Source: Diphasiastrum complanatum (Eukaryota > Streptophyta > Lycopodiopsida > Lycopodiales > Lycopodiaceae). From it: a DNA stretch of 64,000 bases. The notes under the pieces were generated by a model. That model saw nothing but the letters and a program-made list of their open reading frames with translations, searched no databases and was not told the DNA's origin. Below are positions 60,123-64,000 of this stretch, one piece after another; position 1 is the first letter of the stretch, and the number at the start of each line of letters is the position of its first letter. The stretch spans positions 62,001 to 126,000 of the forward strand of contig CM055093.1 in assembly GCA_029204225.1 (NCBI GenBank). The letters run 5' to 3'. Both the position numbers and the translations under genes were made by a program.

Positions 60123-62262
60123 ATGCAATTCAAAGTTTCTGACTTCTTGATTGAACTATGCTATAGCTCAACCATGCGAAAAAAAAAGATGGCTAACAGG
60201 CCCGCAGTTACGCTTGAGCCGTCCAAAGAACTAGCTGATACTGGCGATGATATAGAAAATGCGACTATTGGAAATATTAAAACGGTAGAGGACATGGAAG
60301 AGCACCTTGCAATTGAGATTGTTAATGAGATTTACTAATTCTCTCAGATACGATTTCGCAATTCATACTGAAATTGTTACAATATTATTTAATATTATTG
60401 TTGCTTATCAATATTTAATATCTGACTTTTTGTTACAGCAAGGAAAAACAATTCACAAAGACCATACTGAAGTTGGAGAGGGGTTCGATGTTGGTGGCAC
60501 AGACCAAGATCTAGTCTGGCTGAGGCTGAGACTGAGGTAAAAAAGAGAGTCAAAGGGGTGAGACCAGATAAAATTGGTGTTTTTTCTTTGTCATTTCATT
60601 TGGATATTTTATCGGCAACCCTTTCTCATTTTAGAGTTCAACATCAGTCTCCTCCACCACTAGTGCCATTGTGTCGCATTTTGGAACACAAAGCTATCAG
60701 AACTGTTGGAGGTCAATGTATGAAACTAAAGGAGATTTATGGACGTGATGGCTATATCATGGAAAAAGGGTGACTTCATGATATGTATCACAAGATCCAA
60801 TGGCAAATCCGTTTACATGAAAGATCATTCAAAATTTCAATGGGATAATATTTGGGAGAAAATAAGTGCGGACTTTGATGCCAGGGTTTTGCTCGATCCC
60901 GAATGGAGTGATTTGCATGGTCGTATGTTTGTGTGTTGGGATGGCAACCATAGGTTGTCGGCATGGATGGAGGCGATACACGAGGAGTATGCCAATGATA
61001 TAAGTAAGCATGTACTAATGCGTACTAGTTTCATTCAGCCGGATGCAGAGACATGTTCATTTGAGTTGGTGTTGTGTTTTCCATGTTGCTACTCTCCATG
61101 TAATATGTGTATTCTTAGGTTGAATGAAATTGGTATAATAAAAACGGATCTAGGAGACCGACTTTATAGTGTGCATCAACTATGCGAGTGCAACATCAAC
61201 TTCTTCAGGCAAATGATCTCTCCCACTGACCTCACTGAAGTGGAGAGAATTAGGGCAATAGAACTCAAGAGGGAGAACATTATTTGGTATTCCTTGATGA
61301 GATATATGTTGGCCCGCATATTGTCCGAGGTAATTTAGCATTTCATTCCGACATGTGCTACATTTTTTATAAAACTAGTATTGGTTTTAACAATAATTTG
61401 GGAATAACTCTTTGTGTCTTGTACAGAATGACATAAATTCAGAGTTGGACGAAGTCAGAAACAATTTTCAATCAGGGCAAGATAAGGCCCACAAGACCTT
61501 GAAGGATGCTGAGGGGGTGGTGTATGCTAGGTGGACCACCAAAATGGATAAGATGTTGAGAGTTGTCAACCCATCACTTGGTAAGGAGTGGTTTAAGCTT
61601 GTTACTAGCACAGAACATTCTGGCATGGGAATCTTCCTTGGCTTGGAAAAATTGCATCATTTGCGTTGCTCCACAATGTCCAATGAGGTGAAGTATAAAT
61701 GGCTGGGTTGGTGCATGGGACCCATATCCAGGTAGTTCGGAATCCCAAAGAGTGACAAGGATTTTAGGATATGGATAATGAAGGAGACATGGAGCACCTA
61801 AAGGACACACCTCTCAATGTTCTAAAGGAATGTTTGGCTCTGAGTAGGTGTTTTAAAACATATGTCGTTTTCGTCATATTTTTTATGCTACTCTTAAAGT
61901 TTGCATGGTTTCTATGTAACAAAGTTGGAGTATGGAACAGCCTCCAAAATCACCCATAATAGAACAATATATCAAAGTTGAATTCATAATGACTTGGGTG
62001 CTGTATCATTTTTCAAGGCCAATGGATATGCAAGGTGGTGCATCGATGGAGGAGTATTTTATTGATTTCAAACTTTTGAATTGGAAAAAAATGTTTCATG
62101 CCATAGAGAAAGACATGGAGTTGTCAAAGGGAATGACGGAAGGGCCAAACATCCGTGGAGCAGCAAAAAGCATGGTCTGGAGGTTTGCTATTCATTCAAG
62201 ACTAATTATATTATGGGTAGTTTTTTGGATTGGAATTTAGAAGCATATGCTTATAACTACTG
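60123..62262 (+). CDS. ParB-like domain protein, spliced, probably partial
   Basis: ParB/sulfiredoxin-fold domains act as DNA-binding or CTP-dependent modules in bacteria and are often joined to DNA methyltransferases. Here an acidic N-terminal piece starts at ATG 60174 (TMRKKKMANRPAVTLEP context, to about 60318). A later exon (about 60540-60770) has VGGQCMKLKEIYGRDGY, like the ParB N-terminal box. The next (to 61330) has MICITRSNGKSVYMKDHSKF and RMFVCWDGNHRLSAWMEAI at 60919-60975, like the ParB DGxHR box. A clear in-phase intron (61331-61426, GTAATT...TTGTACAG) leads to NDINSELDEVRNNFQ and STEHSGMGIFLGLEKLHHL. Another piece (61930-62240) has YFIDFKLLNWKKMFHAIEKD. Other joins are unresolved, and the frame changes between the two ParB boxes, so this copy may be damaged. 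No methyltransferase motif follows before the Gypsy sequence at 62285. Confidence 0.5.
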
Positions 62263-62517
62263 AAACGCAAGTATTATTCATATCTTGCGCCGTTGCCAGG
62301 GAGTGCCACACACTCGCCTCGTCGCATAGCTTTTCTTGCACTCTCTTCTTCTCTCTTTCTCTTTTCTTCTTCCTCACCACTCTTTTTTCACTTAAAACCT
62401 TTAAAATCCAAAAATACTACTAAGTAACTTTGGTAGAACCTTCTGAAGTTCTATCTTAGTCTCACTGAGACCAAGACTAGTTCCTAGTTTAACATCAAAA
62501 ATAAATAAAAAAAATTA

Positions 62518-62700
62518 GAAGAAAAACCTCAGTGTGTTGAGCCTTCTCTATCTTTTAGACAGCGTCCTCCCACGACTGCAACAGTTCTATTCCCTTAAAA
62601 AAAATAAAAACTAAAAATTGGAAGAAAAACCTCAACGTGGTGAGCCTTCTCTATCTTTTAAATAGCGTCTTCCCACGACTTTGACAGTTCTATTTTTCAA
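62518..62700. repeat. 103-bp tandem duplication in the leader
   Basis: Units begin GAAGAAAAACCTCA at 62518 and 62621 and share GAGCCTTCTCTATCTTTTA. Confidence 0.85.
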
Positions 62701-63023
62701 AAAAAAAAAAAAATCGTAAGAGAAAAAAAAAAGTCGTGAGAAAAACAAAATCGTAAAAAAAAAAAAAAATAGATTATAAAAAATTAAAAACAAAAAGGAG
62801 AAAAAAATAGACAGTACAAAAAAAACTCCAAAAATAATTGTAGCCTAAGCCTCTTTGGTGAGTGACCTCCATATCAGCCACCATCCATCCATCAATTTTT
62901 TATTTCATCTCTATTCCATCTTCCATCTTCTCTTAACAATGTAACTTTTATCATGCTCATCTGTTAAATCTATTTCTGTTCTGTTCCCATCCATACTGAT
63001 TCATCGTTTACCGACTCTTTTCT

Positions 63024-63056
63024 CTTCTTCTTCTTCTTCTTCTTCTTCTTCTTCTC
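63024..63056. repeat. (CTT)n microsatellite
   Basis: About ten TTC repeats in the Gypsy leader. Confidence 0.95.
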
Positions 63057-63099
63057 ATTAAAAAAAAAAAGGAAGTTGGAACAACATTATCATTGCACT

Positions 63100-63927
63100 A
63101 TCATAGAAGCAATCCATAACCCAACTACCTTTGCAACACTACAGTGCTGAGTTATGGAGGCCATCCTTGCAAAATTGTCTAAGTTACAGAAGTTCCCTGA
63201 TGAAACAATTAGAGACTATACCAATCGGATCCATCAAATTGCTGAATCTCTTCAACAAGCGATGATCAAACAAGAATGGAAACCTGTGGAAGGCAACTAA
63301 GTGGAGCAGAGTCAAACGGATCAAGTGCAGTAAAAGACCAAAAACCTTGCACTTCAAGTTGTCAGCAAGCTTATGCTCGCTCAATTACGTTTCTTGAGAA
63401 GGATGAATGTATCTTTCGCTTTGGAGATCATCCAAGTACAAGGTGTCCAATCAAGAATCCGCGCTTTTCACAAGGACAAAATGCAGAGTAGCAAGTTCTA
63501 CGGCCAGATTCAAGGATTCAATGGTCAAAAGCAGAATCAAGCAAGATTCAACCAAAGTCTAATTGTTCCACAATTCAACAGACCCCCAAATCAACGCCAA
63601 TTCGGAGTATGTCCATTCTTCAAAGGCCAAATCCAGGGAATCCAAGCCCAAATAGGCCTCCAGTACATATTGACTACTGAGGAAAGTCGTCAAGTTATGG
63701 CATACCATGAATACCTGGATAGACAAGAGAGTCAAGCAAGCACGTCGTCATATCCACCTTACAATTTGGGAGAGTCTAGAACATTGGGACTAGTTGTGTC
63801 GATCTATGAGCATCCATTATATCAACAAGATTTATCTTGGGATCCTCCGATGGAATGCATCAACTACCCAATTGTCAATGGACAAGGTTACCCGGAATGG
63901 CCACCAGACCCTTATGGTTCTTATTGA
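63100..63927 (+). mobile_element. Ty3/Gypsy gag fossil, runs toward the window edge
   Basis: Plus strand: a capsid-end segment (LSKLQKFPDETIRDYTNRIH near 63180), a zinc-knuckle-like segment (CIFRFGDHPSTRCP near 63405-63450) and a Gln/Asn/Pro-rich tail ending at 63927 (GYPEWPPDPYGSY). Pol, if present, lies beyond the window. Broken, few breaks. Confidence 0.65.
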
Positions 63928-64000
63928 AAATCTGGAAAGTCCAAGTTCTTGCTGATCGCCATCATCCAATAAAGCCTCAGGTTTTACGTAAGCGAATTAT

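Larger units (their letters stand above)
62285..63090 (+). mobile_element. Gypsy primer-binding site and leader
   Basis: GCGCCGTTGCCAGGGAGTG at 62287 is a decayed form of the TGGCGCCGTTGCC primer-binding site. The A- and T-rich leader follows, with no gene. No LTR is recognised to the left, where the ParB-like gene ends. Confidence 0.55.

Noticed and set aside
62287-62306. Possible tRNA gene fragment
   Set aside because: It only complements a tRNA 3' end as a retrotransposon primer-binding site does; no cloverleaf is present.

Overview
The window is nuclear DNA of a land plant: AT-rich, spliced genes, and packed with decayed Ty1/Copia and Ty3/Gypsy (chromovirus and other) LTR retrotransposons. 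The Copia primer-binding sites have the plant form (TGGTATCAGAGC-like) and the Gypsy ones the TGGCGCC form. The one clearly intact and recognisable host gene is a five-exon Golgi GT8 glycosyltransferase of the IPUT1/PGSIP6 type (20923-23473, minus strand). Its short introns, and bacterial-type ParB-like and DNA-methyltransferase-like genes elsewhere, would suit a seedless plant, but the species cannot be fixed from the sequence alone.

Layout. 0-1.9 kb: Copia fossils. 1.92-10.04 kb: one LTR element (here 'family A') that has taken a chromovirus into one LTR and a solo LTR into the other; its interior codes only for an unfamiliar coiled-coil protein. 10-20 kb: Copia fossils, including one with an inverted insertion (11.48-13.14 kb) and one long copy (15.6-20.0 kb). 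20.9-24.2 kb: the IPUT1-like gene and its upstream region. 24.2-29.2 kb: duplications and a Copia fossil. 29.07-32.36 kb: two divergent non-retroviral genes, an unfamiliar multicopy gene (minus) and a Ulp1/C48-peptidase-like gene (plus). 32.4-47.8 kb: mixed Copia, Gypsy and family-A fossils, with a second, decayed copy of the unfamiliar gene at 45.8-46.5 kb. 48.9-62.3 kb: a spliced class-beta DNA-methyltransferase-like gene (minus), a long family-A element, an unrecognised spliced gene (57.1-58.1 kb, minus), and a ParB-like gene (plus). 62.3 kb to the end: the 5' part of a Gypsy element.

The most interesting signal is the pair of bacterial-type domains. The methyltransferase-like exons (48.92-50.32 kb) and the ParB-like exons (60.1-62.3 kb) lie in opposite orientations about 10 kb apart, and each has upstream of it the same roughly 0.7 kb sequence. 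ParB-like and beta-class methyltransferase domains are often linked in bacterial and phage DNA-modification proteins, so these may be two halves of one plant gene family. The second signal is family A: a pol-less LTR element with a conserved three-part protein seen at four places here. Several LTRs also carry hairpin-forming tandem units. Exon joins given below were read by eye from GT-AG sites and reading frames.
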